64,000 bases of DNA, taken from positions 1-64,000 of the forward strand of contig JANQGH010000085.1 in the NCBI GenBank assembly GCA_028277405.1, in the 5' to 3' direction. Under the pieces are notes generated by a model. The model worked only from the letters and a program-made list of their open reading frames with translations. It was not told the DNA's origin and did no database searches. Position 1 is the first letter of the stretch, and each line of letters opens with the position of its first letter. Shown here one piece after another: positions 27,433 to 34,820 of this stretch. The position numbers were made by a program, and so were the translations under genes. The DNA comes from Alphaproteobacteria bacterium. GTDB lineage: Bacteria; Pseudomonadota; Alphaproteobacteria; DSM-16000; Inquilinaceae.

Positions 27433-27462
27433 TTGACATTCAAGCATTTGCTTGAATATTAT
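27433..27462 (+). promoter_or_regulatory. Sigma-70-type promoter of the SRPBCC-ArsR operon
   Basis: A perfect TTGACA (27433-27438) is followed after 18 bases by TATTAT (27457-27462), five of six matches to the -10 consensus. It points at the SRPBCC gene starting at 27498, giving a short leader with AAGGAG. The spacer is filled by an inverted repeat described separately. Confidence 0.75.
27438..27457. promoter_or_regulatory. Perfect inverted repeat, candidate ArsR operator
   Basis: ATTCAAGC (27438-27445), ATTT, GCTTGAAT (27450-27457) forms a perfect 8-base inverted repeat occupying the spacer between -35 and -10. A repressor bound here would block polymerase. The ArsR-type gene at 28027 in the same operon is the obvious candidate, implying autoregulation; the divergent gene at 27382 would be covered too. 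Confidence 0.7.
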
Positions 27463-27497
27463 CTCCACCACTCATCGAATGAGAAGGAGCAACAGCT

Positions 27498-27977
27498 ATG
27501 TCCAGCGAGAGCTTTGAGTTAAACGTGGCCTTAGAAGCGCCGCCGGCGAAGGTTTATGACGCGCTTACGACTGAGCGCGGCGTGAAGGGCTGGTGGACAC
27601 AAGATTGCGAGCTTGGCGACAAGGTTGGTGACAAGGCCGTCTTTCGCTTCGGCACTATGGTCGACGTGATGCGCATCGATGCACTGGATCCGGGCCGCGA
27701 AGTACGCTGGCATGTGCTGGAACAGCACAACCATTTGTCGGACGTCATGGCCGACAACACCGAATGGGTCGGCACCGACATCGTTTTTGCGTTGACGGCC
27801 AATGAGGACGGCGGCACGGACCTGCATTTCCGGCACGAAGGGCTGACGCCCGACCTGGCCTGCTATCAGATCTGCAATGACGGCTGGAACCATTTCATGA
27901 AGGCCAGCCTGCCAGGACTTCTGGCAGAAGGCATAGGCCGCCCCTTTCAAGCCAAGGCGTCAGCCGAGGCCAGCTAA
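27498..27977 (+). CDS. SRPBCC (AHSA1-like) protein
   Basis: This 159-residue single-domain protein has the AHSA1 pattern: V-A-L-E-A-P-P-A-K-V-Y-D-A-L-T-T near the start, K-G-W-W-T at about 31, and D-L-H-F-R-H-E-G-L in the C-terminal half. The family binds hydrophobic ligands in a deep cavity; no catalytic residues can be assigned. AAGGAG precedes the ATG. It is first gene of an operon whose second gene encodes an ArsR regulator and third a second SRPBCC protein. Confidence 0.85.
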   Translation: MSSESFELNVALEAPPAKVYDALTTERGVKGWWTQDCELGDKVGDKAVFRFGTMVDVMRIDALDPGREVRWHVLEQHNHLSDVMADNTEWVGTDIVFALTANEDGGTDLHFRHEGLTPDLACYQICNDGWNHFMKASLPGLLAEGIGRPFQAKASAEAS

Positions 27978-28026
27978 CCCCTAGCCATGCTGTTGGCGGC
28001 GGCACGGCGTGGATATAAGCTTGGGT

Positions 28027-28356
28027 ATGCAAATCGATCGAGCGTCGACCGCCAGAGTCGACATCTTCCACGCCGTCGCCGACGCCAACCGCCGCAAGCT
28101 GCTGGACCTGTTGGCGGCGGGCGAGCGGCCGGTCCAAGAGCTGGTTCCGCACTTCGACATGTCGTTTCAGGCGGTGTCGCAGCATCTGCATATCCTGGCC
28201 GAGGCGGGCCTGGTGACAAGGCGCAAGCAGGGGCGCTATCGCATCTATCGGGCGCAGCCCGCCGCGCTGCGCGACATTCATGACTGGGCCGGCCAGTATC
28301 GCGCGTTCTGGGAGAACAGGCTGGAGCGGCTCGGCGGCTATCTCGACGAGACATGA
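28027..28356 (+). CDS. ArsR family transcriptional regulator
   Basis: The 109-residue protein is a winged-helix repressor: D-A-N-R-R-K-L-L-D-L-L, then the recognition region M-S-F-Q-A-V-S-Q-H-L-H-I-L-A-E-A-G-L-V and the wing R-K-Q-G-R-Y-R-I-Y. It contains no cysteine at all, so it is not a classical thiol-based metal sensor; it fits the non-metal ArsR group that travels with SRPBCC genes. A GTG at 28009 would add six residues. Its stop overlaps the next gene (ATGA). Probable binding site: 27438-27457. Confidence 0.88.
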   Translation: MQIDRASTARVDIFHAVADANRRKLLDLLAAGERPVQELVPHFDMSFQAVSQHLHILAEAGLVTRRKQGRYRIYRAQPAALRDIHDWAGQYRAFWENRLERLGGYLDET

Positions 28357-28760
28357 CTCTCAGCCTCGACTTCGAAAAGCACTTCCCGCACCCGCCAGCA
28401 AAGGTCTGGCGCGCTCTGGTGACGTCCGAGGCCCTGGCGCAATGGCTGATGCCCAACGATTTCGAGCCGGTGATCGGCCGAACCGCCCGCTTCACCTATC
28501 CGCGTGGAGACTGCGGCCAGGAAGACGGCGTCGTGCTGGTCGAGGTTGAGGCGTTGGACCCGCCGGTCCGCATGGTCTGGCGCTGGCAGAATGCCGACCT
28601 CGGCGAAACAACGCGGGTGGTGTTTTCGTTGGAAGCCACCGGTGACGGAACACGGCTCCGTCTAAGCCACACAGGCATCCCGACGGAACAAGAGGCCAGA
28701 AGCCTGGGCGGCGGATGGCCCGGTAAGCTGGAAAGCTTGGGCCAGACGCTTCGGGGCTAG
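28353..28760 (+). CDS. SRPBCC (AHSA1-like) protein paired with ArsR
   Basis: The 135-residue protein is one AHSA1-type SRPBCC domain: H-P-P-A-K-V-W-R-A-L-V-T-S-E-A-L-A-Q-W-L near the N-terminus and L-R-L-S-H-T-G-I in the second half. It starts inside the ArsR stop codon, so the two are translationally coupled, a common ArsR-SRPBCC pairing. It is the third SRPBCC copy in 2 kb, clearly diverged from the other two. Ligand and role unknown. Confidence 0.86.
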   Translation: MTLSLDFEKHFPHPPAKVWRALVTSEALAQWLMPNDFEPVIGRTARFTYPRGDCGQEDGVVLVEVEALDPPVRMVWRWQNADLGETTRVVFSLEATGDGTRLRLSHTGIPTEQEARSLGGGWPGKLESLGQTLRG

Positions 28761-28772
28761 AACCACCGGCCC

Positions 28773-28801
28773 GGAACAGCGCGATCAATCAGCGCTGTTC
28801 C
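28773..28801. terminator. Symmetric hairpin between convergent genes
   Basis: GGAACAGCGC (28773-28782) and GCGCTGTTCC (28792-28801) form a perfect 10-base-pair stem with a nine-base loop, between the stop at 28760 and the convergent stop at 28819. No U-run follows on either strand. It could act as a shared 3' barrier for both genes. Confidence 0.55.
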
Positions 28802-28818
28802 AAATCGGTCCGGGTTGA

Positions 28819-29112
28819 TCAGATTTCTGCCGAAACCGGGCTTCCGCCGGCCGCGTCGCAGATCTCGAAGGATGCGACCGCGTGCTCGGTGCCGTCAATG
28901 TTGCAATGCACGACCAGGCTGGCCTGATGGCTAAGGTCGAAGGGCAGGAGTACGTTCCGGTCATCGGCGACCTGTGTTTGCAGATCGAACGTGTCGTTCG
29001 TCGCCATCGGATCCGTGTTCATGGCTTCGCTTGACTGCGCCGCCAGAACTGCCCCGCCGACAAGTACGCCCGCCAACGTGGCCGTGAGTGCCTTAATCCC
29101 CAGTGTTGTCAT
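28819..29112 (-). CDS. Small secreted protein, unrecognised
   Basis: From the ATG at 29112, with GGAG at normal spacing, this gives 97 residues: a Sec-type signal peptide (I-K-A-L-T-A-T-L-A-G-V-L-V-G-G-A-V-L-A-A) and a mature part of about 70 residues with two cysteines (H-C-N-I-D and E-I-C-D-A-A) that could form a disulfide. I recognise no family. An alternative start 55 codons upstream adds unrelated sequence before the signal peptide and was rejected. Its upstream region holds a terminator-like structure and an AT-rich patch. Confidence 0.6.
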   Translation of the reverse strand: MTTLGIKALTATLAGVLVGGAVLAAQSSEAMNTDPMATNDTFDLQTQVADDRNVLLPFDLSHQASLVVHCNIDGTEHAVASFEICDAAGGSPVSAEI

Positions 29113-29499
29113 GTCGTTCTCCAATCTCAAGAGGTTAGAGGCTGGATGCCATGCCGGGGTCACCGCCAGGCAACCGTCCCTCAACGTCCAAAAAAATCGA
29201 CGAGTCATGTGCCTCACGGCAACCGAGGACAATCCACCGGCGAAATCATGACTCGCCGAGACCTGAAAACACAACAAAATTTATTTCACTATATTACTGT
29301 TCTTATATAATCACGCTATGTTTCAAATTACTACAAACTAACCTTACACTATTTATGTGGGTTGAATACTTTGGTCTGTCAATAGGTGTGACTGAAGATT
29401 CTGGGGTTTGCCAACGGCTGTATCGGCCGTCCGAAGTCTGTTAGCCTTCGCCGCGGCGGCGGATCACCCCCCGCACCCGATATCGAATAGGCACGGAAG
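29113..29499. other. Intergenic region with AT-rich patch
   Basis: This 387-base gap separates the divergent genes at 29112 and 29500. Bases about 29257-29400 are strikingly AT-rich against the GC-rich surroundings, with several TATA-like runs including TATAAT at 29306-29311, but no good -35 partner. Between it and the minus-strand gene lies the inverted repeat at 29201-29255. No convincing gene is present. Confidence 0.6.
29191..29255 (-). terminator. Terminator/attenuator-like structure upstream of the small secreted protein
   Basis: Read on the minus strand, CGAGTCATG (29255-29247) and CATGACTCG (29209-29201) form a perfect 9-base-pair stem, closed by an inner CCTC/GAGG pairing, and are followed after three bases by seven U residues (29197-29191). 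The structure ends about 80 bases before the ATG at 29112, so it could attenuate that gene or end a short upstream RNA. Confidence 0.45.
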
Positions 29500-30114
29500 A
29501 TGAAGCGGATTGTCGGTTTGGCATGTGGTCTGTTTGCCCTGCTGGCCCTTGCGGCCTGCGTTCAGTATCCGCTGGGCATGACCGAGGAGGAATGGCTGCT
29601 GCTTACGCCGGAACAACAGCAAGAGGCGCGCCTGGCGGACGCCGAACTCAGGCGCGCCCAAGCGCTTCAAGCCGCGGCCGAGGCAGAGGAACGTGCCCTG
29701 GCGGAACGCAATCGGCTGATCGACGCCTACCGTAACGCCCGTCCCGGAGACATCGCCTATTGCGACATCGACCCGCCGGACAGCGGCTACGGCCGCGTGC
29801 TGGTGCAACCGTCCAGCGTTACCCTTGTGAATGGCGAGCAGCGCCGCCTGCAAGTGCTGCAGGAGAGCCCCAGACGGTCGGACTATGTCTGGCTGACCCG
29901 GGATGGCGGCGGCCGCGTCGAGCTGTGCGGATCCACGGCCTCCGGCAGCGGGCCGGTGGGCGCCTGCGACAGCATCTGGTCGATTGACCTACAGTTCGGC
30001 CGCGAAGCATCGACGCGGATCAGCTGGACGACACCGCTCAGCGGCGGCGAACTGACCTGCAGCACGGTCGGCGGCTTCGGCTCGCCATTTGGCGTGCCGG
30101 ACTATCTGCTGTAG
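29500..30114 (+). CDS. Putative lipoprotein, unrecognised
   Basis: The 204-residue protein has a short signal peptide ending in the lipobox L-A-L-A-A-C-V (Cys20), then an Ala/Glu/Arg-rich helical stretch (about 30-78) likely to be a coiled coil, then a region with four cysteines (Y-C-D-I-D, L-C-G-S, G-A-C-D and L-T-C-S-T) and many beta-prone residues. I cannot assign a family. Cell-envelope location is inferred. The neighbouring genes give no functional hint. Confidence 0.7.
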   Translation: MKRIVGLACGLFALLALAACVQYPLGMTEEEWLLLTPEQQQEARLADAELRRAQALQAAAEAEERALAERNRLIDAYRNARPGDIAYCDIDPPDSGYGRVLVQPSSVTLVNGEQRRLQVLQESPRRSDYVWLTRDGGGRVELCGSTASGSGPVGACDSIWSIDLQFGREASTRISWTTPLSGGELTCSTVGGFGSPFGVPDYLL

Positions 30115-30132
30115 CCGTCGAAGGGGCGCACC

Positions 30133-30672
30133 TTGCCGACACATTCAACGGACGACACCGCGATTGCGGTCATCGACGAAGCAATCGCGGCATTCGACGG
30201 CACGCATGTCGAGCCGTTGCGCGAAGCGGCGGGCAAAGCACAGGTCTCGCCTGCCGTCATCGACCGCCTGGTCGATGTCGGTTTCAGCGGTGAGCCAAAC
30301 ACGCAGATCGCGGCGACATGGCTGCTGAAACACTATCTGGAGCAGGGATTCGACCTGACCGATGCGCAGAACGCCGCAATCGCCGACGGCCTCGAACGCC
30401 TAACCGGCTGGGCGGTTCAGCTTCATCTGGCGCAGTCGTTTCGCTGGCTTCACTGTCCCGATGCGCAAGCCGCCAAGGTGGCGGACACTCTCAAGGCTTG
30501 GTTTCAGTCGGACCGCAATTTCCTGCGGGCCTGGGCGTGCGATGCGCTCTGGCAGCTCGGCAAGCAGCATGAAGCCGTCCGGGATACCGCGTTCGAGACA
30601 CTGCTGGCGGCGGAGGCCGACCCCGCCGCATCGGTCAGGGCGCGGGCGCGGAATCTGCTGAAGATGAAATAG
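30133..30672 (+). CDS. HEAT-repeat-like helical protein
   Basis: The 179-residue soluble protein consists of helical hairpins resembling HEAT-type repeats, for example T-Q-I-A-A-T-W-L-L-K-H-Y-L, L-R-A-W-A-C-D-A-L-W-Q-L-G and the final A-S-V-R-A-R-A-R-N-L-L. A DNA glycosylase AlkD-like or regulatory scaffold fold is possible but unproven. The start is TTG at 30133, seven bases after AAGGGG. Its last 38 bases overlap the convergent gene at 30635. Confidence 0.6.
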   Translation: MPTHSTDDTAIAVIDEAIAAFDGTHVEPLREAAGKAQVSPAVIDRLVDVGFSGEPNTQIAATWLLKHYLEQGFDLTDAQNAAIADGLERLTGWAVQLHLAQSFRWLHCPDAQAAKVADTLKAWFQSDRNFLRAWACDALWQLGKQHEAVRDTAFETLLAAEADPAASVRARARNLLKMK

Positions 30673-31462
30673 CCTCGCCCGCGGCTGTTTCCGCCAACAG
30701 CGCTTTTAAGGCCCTGGCGTCCGTCTTCAGATTCTCGATGCTGTCGTCAGCCACGAACTCCAACAAGGCGTAACGCTTGCCAGCGAAGCGGCCTTCCGGG
30801 ATCGCCGCGAGGTAGGCGCGCCAATGCACGGCGCCTTCGGCCAATGGAAAACGCTGGCAATCGGTGTCCCAGTGGAAGACATGCACGAACGCGATGTCGG
30901 TTCCGACCGCTGCAAGCTCGTTCAGCGCCTCGGCCTGCGGGATGCCTGGGCGTGGCTGCCAGTAGAGAAACACCGCCGGGCTGTCGATCGCTTGCACCAG
31001 TTGGACGGCGGACGACGTGCTGTCGGTCAGCGTACCGGGATGAAACTCCAGGCCGATGGCGACGTCATGGGCTGCCGCAACGGCGCCCATCGCGTTGATC
31101 GCATCGACCGCCGCGCGCCTGTCGGTGTCACTGTAGTCAGCCGACGCGCGGCCTTGCCATCCCGGCCAGATGCGGATCATCGGCGCGCCGAGTTCCTGGG
31201 CGGTTTCAAGAACGCGATGGAACGCATCCACCCCATCGGCCGGCGCACGCAGATAGCTGCCGTAGGAACTGACCGTCAGCCCCGCCTCCCGCGTCCAGCG
31301 GCCAACATCTCGGGCCGCGCCCAACCGGCCAGGTGGCACATGAACATCCGCCCCCCACTCTATGGCGGCAAGGCCGGCATCCGACACGATCTTCACGATC
31401 TCCGAGGGTGAGCGATCGCGAAAGGTGACCGAGCATAGGCCGGGCAGAAAGCGCACGCTCAC
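30635..31462 (-). CDS. Sugar phosphate isomerase/epimerase-type TIM barrel
   Basis: The 275-residue protein belongs to the AP_endonuc_2/xylose isomerase-like superfamily. The metal-binding pattern is visible: I-E-W-G near 35, G-L-E-F-H-P-G-T around 139, V-F-H-W-D-T-D around 196 and A-L-L-E-F-V near 236. Members isomerise or epimerise sugars, inosose or hydroxypyruvate. It is the last gene of the minus-strand part of locus A, overlapping the dehydrogenase gene by four bases. Substrate unknown. Confidence 0.82.
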   Translation of the reverse strand: MSVRFLPGLCSVTFRDRSPSEIVKIVSDAGLAAIEWGADVHVPPGRLGAARDVGRWTREAGLTVSSYGSYLRAPADGVDAFHRVLETAQELGAPMIRIWPGWQGRASADYSDTDRRAAVDAINAMGAVAAAHDVAIGLEFHPGTLTDSTSSAVQLVQAIDSPAVFLYWQPRPGIPQAEALNELAAVGTDIAFVHVFHWDTDCQRFPLAEGAVHWRAYLAAIPEGRFAGKRYALLEFVADDSIENLKTDARALKALLAETAAGEAISSSADSAPAP

Positions 31463-32535
31463 GCTTCGCGGTCCAGAAGGTCGGGATTGACCAGATGGCT
31501 CAGCTTCTGTCCCGACACGAACCGCGCGATCTGGTCGACGATCAGGGCGCCCAGCCGGTTGCGCTCGAGCCCCATGGCACCGGCGATATGCGGCGTGATC
31601 AGCACGTTGGGCAGACGATAAAGTGGGCTGTCGGCAGGCAGCACCTCGGGATGGGTGACGTCGATGACCGCGTCGATCCGGCCGGAAAGCAGTTCGCGCT
31701 CCAACGCCGCCTGATCGACGATTGCCCCACGCGCCGTGTTGATCAGCGTACCGCCGTCGGGCATGCGCGCCAGGGCGTCAGCATCGATCATGCCCTTGGT
31801 TGTTTCCAGCAAAGGCGCGTGCAGGGTCACGACATCACAGCCCATGACGGTAGCCAGGTCGCAGGTCTGTGCACCCAGCTTCCGCGCCTCTGCCGCTTCG
31901 ATCCAGGGATCGTAGACGAACAGTTCAAGATCGAACGGTTGCAGCAGTTCGATCACCCGGCGGCCAATGCGCGAGGCGCCGACGATCCCGATGCGCTTGC
32001 GGTAATTGCCGATCGGGCCATCCGCGAGCGCCCGCATCTCATCGTTGATGCCCCGTTCGGTGGTGTAGAGGTGGTGAAACCGGCCGATACGCTTGTTGGC
32101 GAGCAGCACGGCGGCCACGGTGTATTCCGCGACCGGCAGGGCGTTGGCGGCAGCGGCATGGCAGACGCTGATGCCGCGCCGGAAGACCTCGGCCCCCACG
32201 ATGCGCTTCACCGAGCCGGCGGCGTGGGCGATCAGCCGCAATCGCGGTGCCCGGTCCAGCACCGCGCCGTCGATGCGGGGGCAGCCCCAGCCGGTGATCA
32301 GGATTTCGGCGTCGCCGAGCAGATGCCCGGCATCCGAGCTGTCGAAGCCTTGCAGCGGCCGGTTTGCGGGCAATTGGCACAGATCCGACAGCCGGCGCAT
32401 GTGCTCCTCGGTGAAGACATAGCGCGTCTTGTCCGGGTCCATGGCAAAGACCGCGACAGGCCTTGCACCGGCATCGGCCGGCTTTCGATCGAGCCCTTTC
32501 GACGTCGTGTGATCCGGCATGACGGCCTGCCCCAT
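31459..32535 (-). CDS. D-2-hydroxyacid dehydrogenase (PGDH-like)
   Basis: The 358-residue NAD-dependent dehydrogenase has the Rossmann segment G-I-V-G-A-S-R-I-G-R, the catalytic Arg in N-T-A-R-G-A-I-V-D, a Glu in the D-V-T-H-P-E segment, and the catalytic His in L-I-T-P-H-I-A-G. The ATG at 32535 shares a base with the upstream stop (TGATG), suggesting coupling; an ATG at 32520 is an alternative. In this locus it probably oxidises a sugar acid or reduces a keto acid, which is inference. Confidence 0.88.
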   Translation of the reverse strand: MGQAVMPDHTTSKGLDRKPADAGARPVAVFAMDPDKTRYVFTEEHMRRLSDLCQLPANRPLQGFDSSDAGHLLGDAEILITGWGCPRIDGAVLDRAPRLRLIAHAAGSVKRIVGAEVFRRGISVCHAAAANALPVAEYTVAAVLLANKRIGRFHHLYTTERGINDEMRALADGPIGNYRKRIGIVGASRIGRRVIELLQPFDLELFVYDPWIEAAEARKLGAQTCDLATVMGCDVVTLHAPLLETTKGMIDADALARMPDGGTLINTARGAIVDQAALERELLSGRIDAVIDVTHPEVLPADSPLYRLPNVLITPHIAGAMGLERNRLGALIVDQIARFVSGQKLSHLVNPDLLDREA

Positions 32536-33524
32536 CAGATGAAGGGCCGCCGGTCCAGGACCAACTTCAGCGGCTGGTCGGTGCACAGCAGGCCGGGCAG
32601 TGCCTGCTGCAGTTCCGCCAGGGCGCAGAGGACACCGAAGAGGGTATGCAGATCGTTGAGCCCAGGCTCGTCGTCGAAATCGAGGCTCAGGAGCCATTCG
32701 AGGTAGTGGGCTGCGAACTCCGCCAGCGCTGCTTGAGCCTCGCCGAATCTATGATGGCACTGGCGGATCGCCCGGTTCAGGCAGTAGACCCAATCGATCT
32801 CCGCGAAGCTTAGCGTGCGGCCGAGCGGAAACGGGTCGGCGTGCCAGAGGCTCAGGCAGGTGTCGATCAGGGCTTCCGGCGCCGGCAGCGCCACATGGCC
32901 ATGCTGTTGATTGAACAGATAATGAAAGCTACCGGCCAAATGCGGGAAACGGGTGACGATGCCGTCATGGTCGACTGGCGCCACACAGCCGCGGCGCCAC
33001 AGGCCGGTCTGGGGATCGTGTTCCGCCGACAGCCAGTCGAAATAGGCCTCGCGCCAGTCCAATGTCACCTGCCCTGCCAGAACCAGCGCGGCGTAAAGCC
33101 CAGCACCTTGATGGGACGCTCGCCAGGGATCGGCCTGCCAGTCCAACCCGTCGAGGAACCGGGCCATGCGGTCAGGCCGCCGATAGTCGTCCAAAGCGGA
33201 TGGCGGCCGGATCGGGCCTGCATCGAACAGTTCTAACGCCCCCAAGCAGTGGGCCGTGGTGTGGATCGGATGATGGGTGGCTTCGTGCCACAGCCCGTCC
33301 ATTGGGTCCTGCAGATCCCGCAGCGCTTCGATCCAGCAGGCGCGTTCGTCCAGATCCCGCGGAAACCGGCCGATGGTGTAAAGGATATTGGCGGCGTCGG
33401 CGCAGCCATACGGGTTTTCCGACCGCTCCGGCGCATCGGCATATCGACAATAGCGGCCGGGTGCGAGCCTGGCGGCGTCGACGATGCCGGCCGCCTGATC
33501 CACGAAGCCGCGCAGGTCAATCAT
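32535..33524 (-). CDS. Unrecognised alpha/alpha-barrel protein of sugar locus A
   Basis: The 329-residue soluble protein is Trp-, His- and Leu-rich with repeated helical units that contain D-P-x-x-G-L-W (L-R-D-L-Q-D-P-M-D-G-L-W-H-E and S-A-E-H-D-P-Q-T-G-L-W-R-R). Such spacing suggests an alpha/alpha toroid as in terpenoid cyclases, epimerases and many polysaccharide-processing enzymes. The A-T-H-H-P-I-H-T-T-A-H-C segment may be a catalytic or metal site. No signal peptide. It lies between the LacI gene and the dehydrogenase gene. I do not recognise a named family. Confidence 0.65.
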   Translation of the reverse strand: MIDLRGFVDQAAGIVDAARLAPGRYCRYADAPERSENPYGCADAANILYTIGRFPRDLDERACWIEALRDLQDPMDGLWHEATHHPIHTTAHCLGALELFDAGPIRPPSALDDYRRPDRMARFLDGLDWQADPWRASHQGAGLYAALVLAGQVTLDWREAYFDWLSAEHDPQTGLWRRGCVAPVDHDGIVTRFPHLAGSFHYLFNQQHGHVALPAPEALIDTCLSLWHADPFPLGRTLSFAEIDWVYCLNRAIRQCHHRFGEAQAALAEFAAHYLEWLLSLDFDDEPGLNDLHTLFGVLCALAELQQALPGLLCTDQPLKLVLDRRPFI

Positions 33525-33526
33525 GA

Positions 33527-34552
33527 TCAGGCCGGAGCCAACGGGGCCGTGGAGTCCCGGACCACTAGCCGGCAGCCGATATGGATGTCGACGGGCGTCA
33601 ATGTCGGCGTGCGCAGACGATCGAGCAGGCGTGCGACGCTCAAGCGTCCGATCTCGCGTTGATCGACCGCCACCGTGGTCAGGCTCGGCTTCAGGCGCGC
33701 GGTGATCCTGGTGTCGTCGAAACCGACCACCGAATAGTCCTCCGGCACGCGCAAACCCCTCTCGGCGAGCGCCCGGATGACACCGGCGGCAACGAGATCA
33801 TTGCCGCACAGGATCGCCGTGGCGTCGATGCCGCCGGACGCCAGGGCCGACCGCGCCGCCGCATAGGCTGCCTCCGGCTCCAGCGTTTCGATCTCGATGA
33901 CGAGACTCGGGTCGAAGGCCAGGTCGGCATCCCGAAGGGCGGATTTGAAGCCGTCCAGCCGGTCGCGCAGGGTCGGCCGGCCCAGCCAGGTGACGTTGGC
34001 GATCCGCCGATGGCCCAGCTCGATCAGGTGCTTGGTGGCCAGCACGGCACCGCGCCGGTTGGACGGCGTGACACCGTCCAGGCGCATCAACGGGTCGACG
34101 CCGTTGACCAGCAAAGCCCCCCCTGCCCGTTCGGCCGCCACGCCAAGCACCTCCGGGTCGTCGATGCCGATCAGCATCACGCCGCTGCCCGAACGCTCGT
34201 CGCAATGGGCGGCGACACGCTCGACGCCCGATCGATCCCCCTCGACGAACACGGTTTCCATGGGCACGCCGCGCCTGTCGAGTTCCTCTTGGATGCTGTC
34301 GACGATTTCCTGATAGAAGCCCGACGAGGTCGTCGGAAAGACGTTCATGGCGACAAACAGCGCCACCTCGGTGGCCGGCCCAACCCGCTCGCCCACCGAA
34401 TAGCCCAGTTCGGCCGCCAGGGTCGCGATCCGACGGCGCATCTCGCCGCTGATGCCGGCCGAGTTGCTGAGCGCACGAGACACCGTGCTGACCGAAACGC
34501 CGGCCGCGCGTGCGATATCGCGTTGATTGGGTGTGCGATCCGTAACCGCCAT
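33527..34552 (-). CDS. LacI family transcriptional regulator
   Basis: The 341-residue regulator has an N-terminal LacI helix-turn-helix (N-Q-R-D-I-A-R-A-A-G-V-S-V-S-T-V-S-R-A-L, about 9-28), hinge, and a periplasmic-binding-protein-like sugar domain. The ATG at 34552 follows GGGGAA; upstream in-frame starts were rejected because they precede the HTH by over 100 unrelated residues. It is divergent from the importer genes at 34821 and should bind the palindrome at 34671-34686. Confidence 0.93.
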   Translation of the reverse strand: MAVTDRTPNQRDIARAAGVSVSTVSRALSNSAGISGEMRRRIATLAAELGYSVGERVGPATEVALFVAMNVFPTTSSGFYQEIVDSIQEELDRRGVPMETVFVEGDRSGVERVAAHCDERSGSGVMLIGIDDPEVLGVAAERAGGALLVNGVDPLMRLDGVTPSNRRGAVLATKHLIELGHRRIANVTWLGRPTLRDRLDGFKSALRDADLAFDPSLVIEIETLEPEAAYAAARSALASGGIDATAILCGNDLVAAGVIRALAERGLRVPEDYSVVGFDDTRITARLKPSLTTVAVDQREIGRLSVARLLDRLRTPTLTPVDIHIGCRLVVRDSTAPLAPA

Positions 34553-34670
34553 CAATTCCCCACGTCTTATTGCAAAACCGCGCCGCGACCGGGCGGCGCG
34601 CTGCCGATTCGCAGCCCGACCACTATGCGGTACGCCTTGCTCTCCGACCACCATACCTGACGCAATTTGC

Positions 34671-34686
34671 GTTGTTGCGCAACAAC
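34671..34686. promoter_or_regulatory. Perfect 16-base palindrome, LacI-type operator
   Basis: GTTGTTGCGCAACAAC is a perfect palindrome with the central CG typical of LacI-family sites. It lies between lacI-type gene (34552) and importer gene (34821). Direct copies of AATTTGCG flank it at 34664-34671 and 34690-34697. A TTGACC at 34699-34704 could be a -35 element for the importer genes, but no clear -10 follows. Confidence 0.78.
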
Positions 34687-34820
34687 AGAAATTTGCGCTT
34701 GACCGTGCAACAGGTTTCGACCACCGTGGCGCCGGGTTCATCGGTCCAGGCCGAGGGCGGGGACGGTTATCGGTATCCGGCCCGAAGAGAAAAGGGCCAA
34801 CAATCAGTGGAGGGAACGAC

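Noticed and set aside
29151-29444. A 97-codon frame across the AT-rich patch
   Set aside because: It begins opposite the small secreted protein's leader; its second half is only the translation of AT-rich DNA, with no ribosome site.
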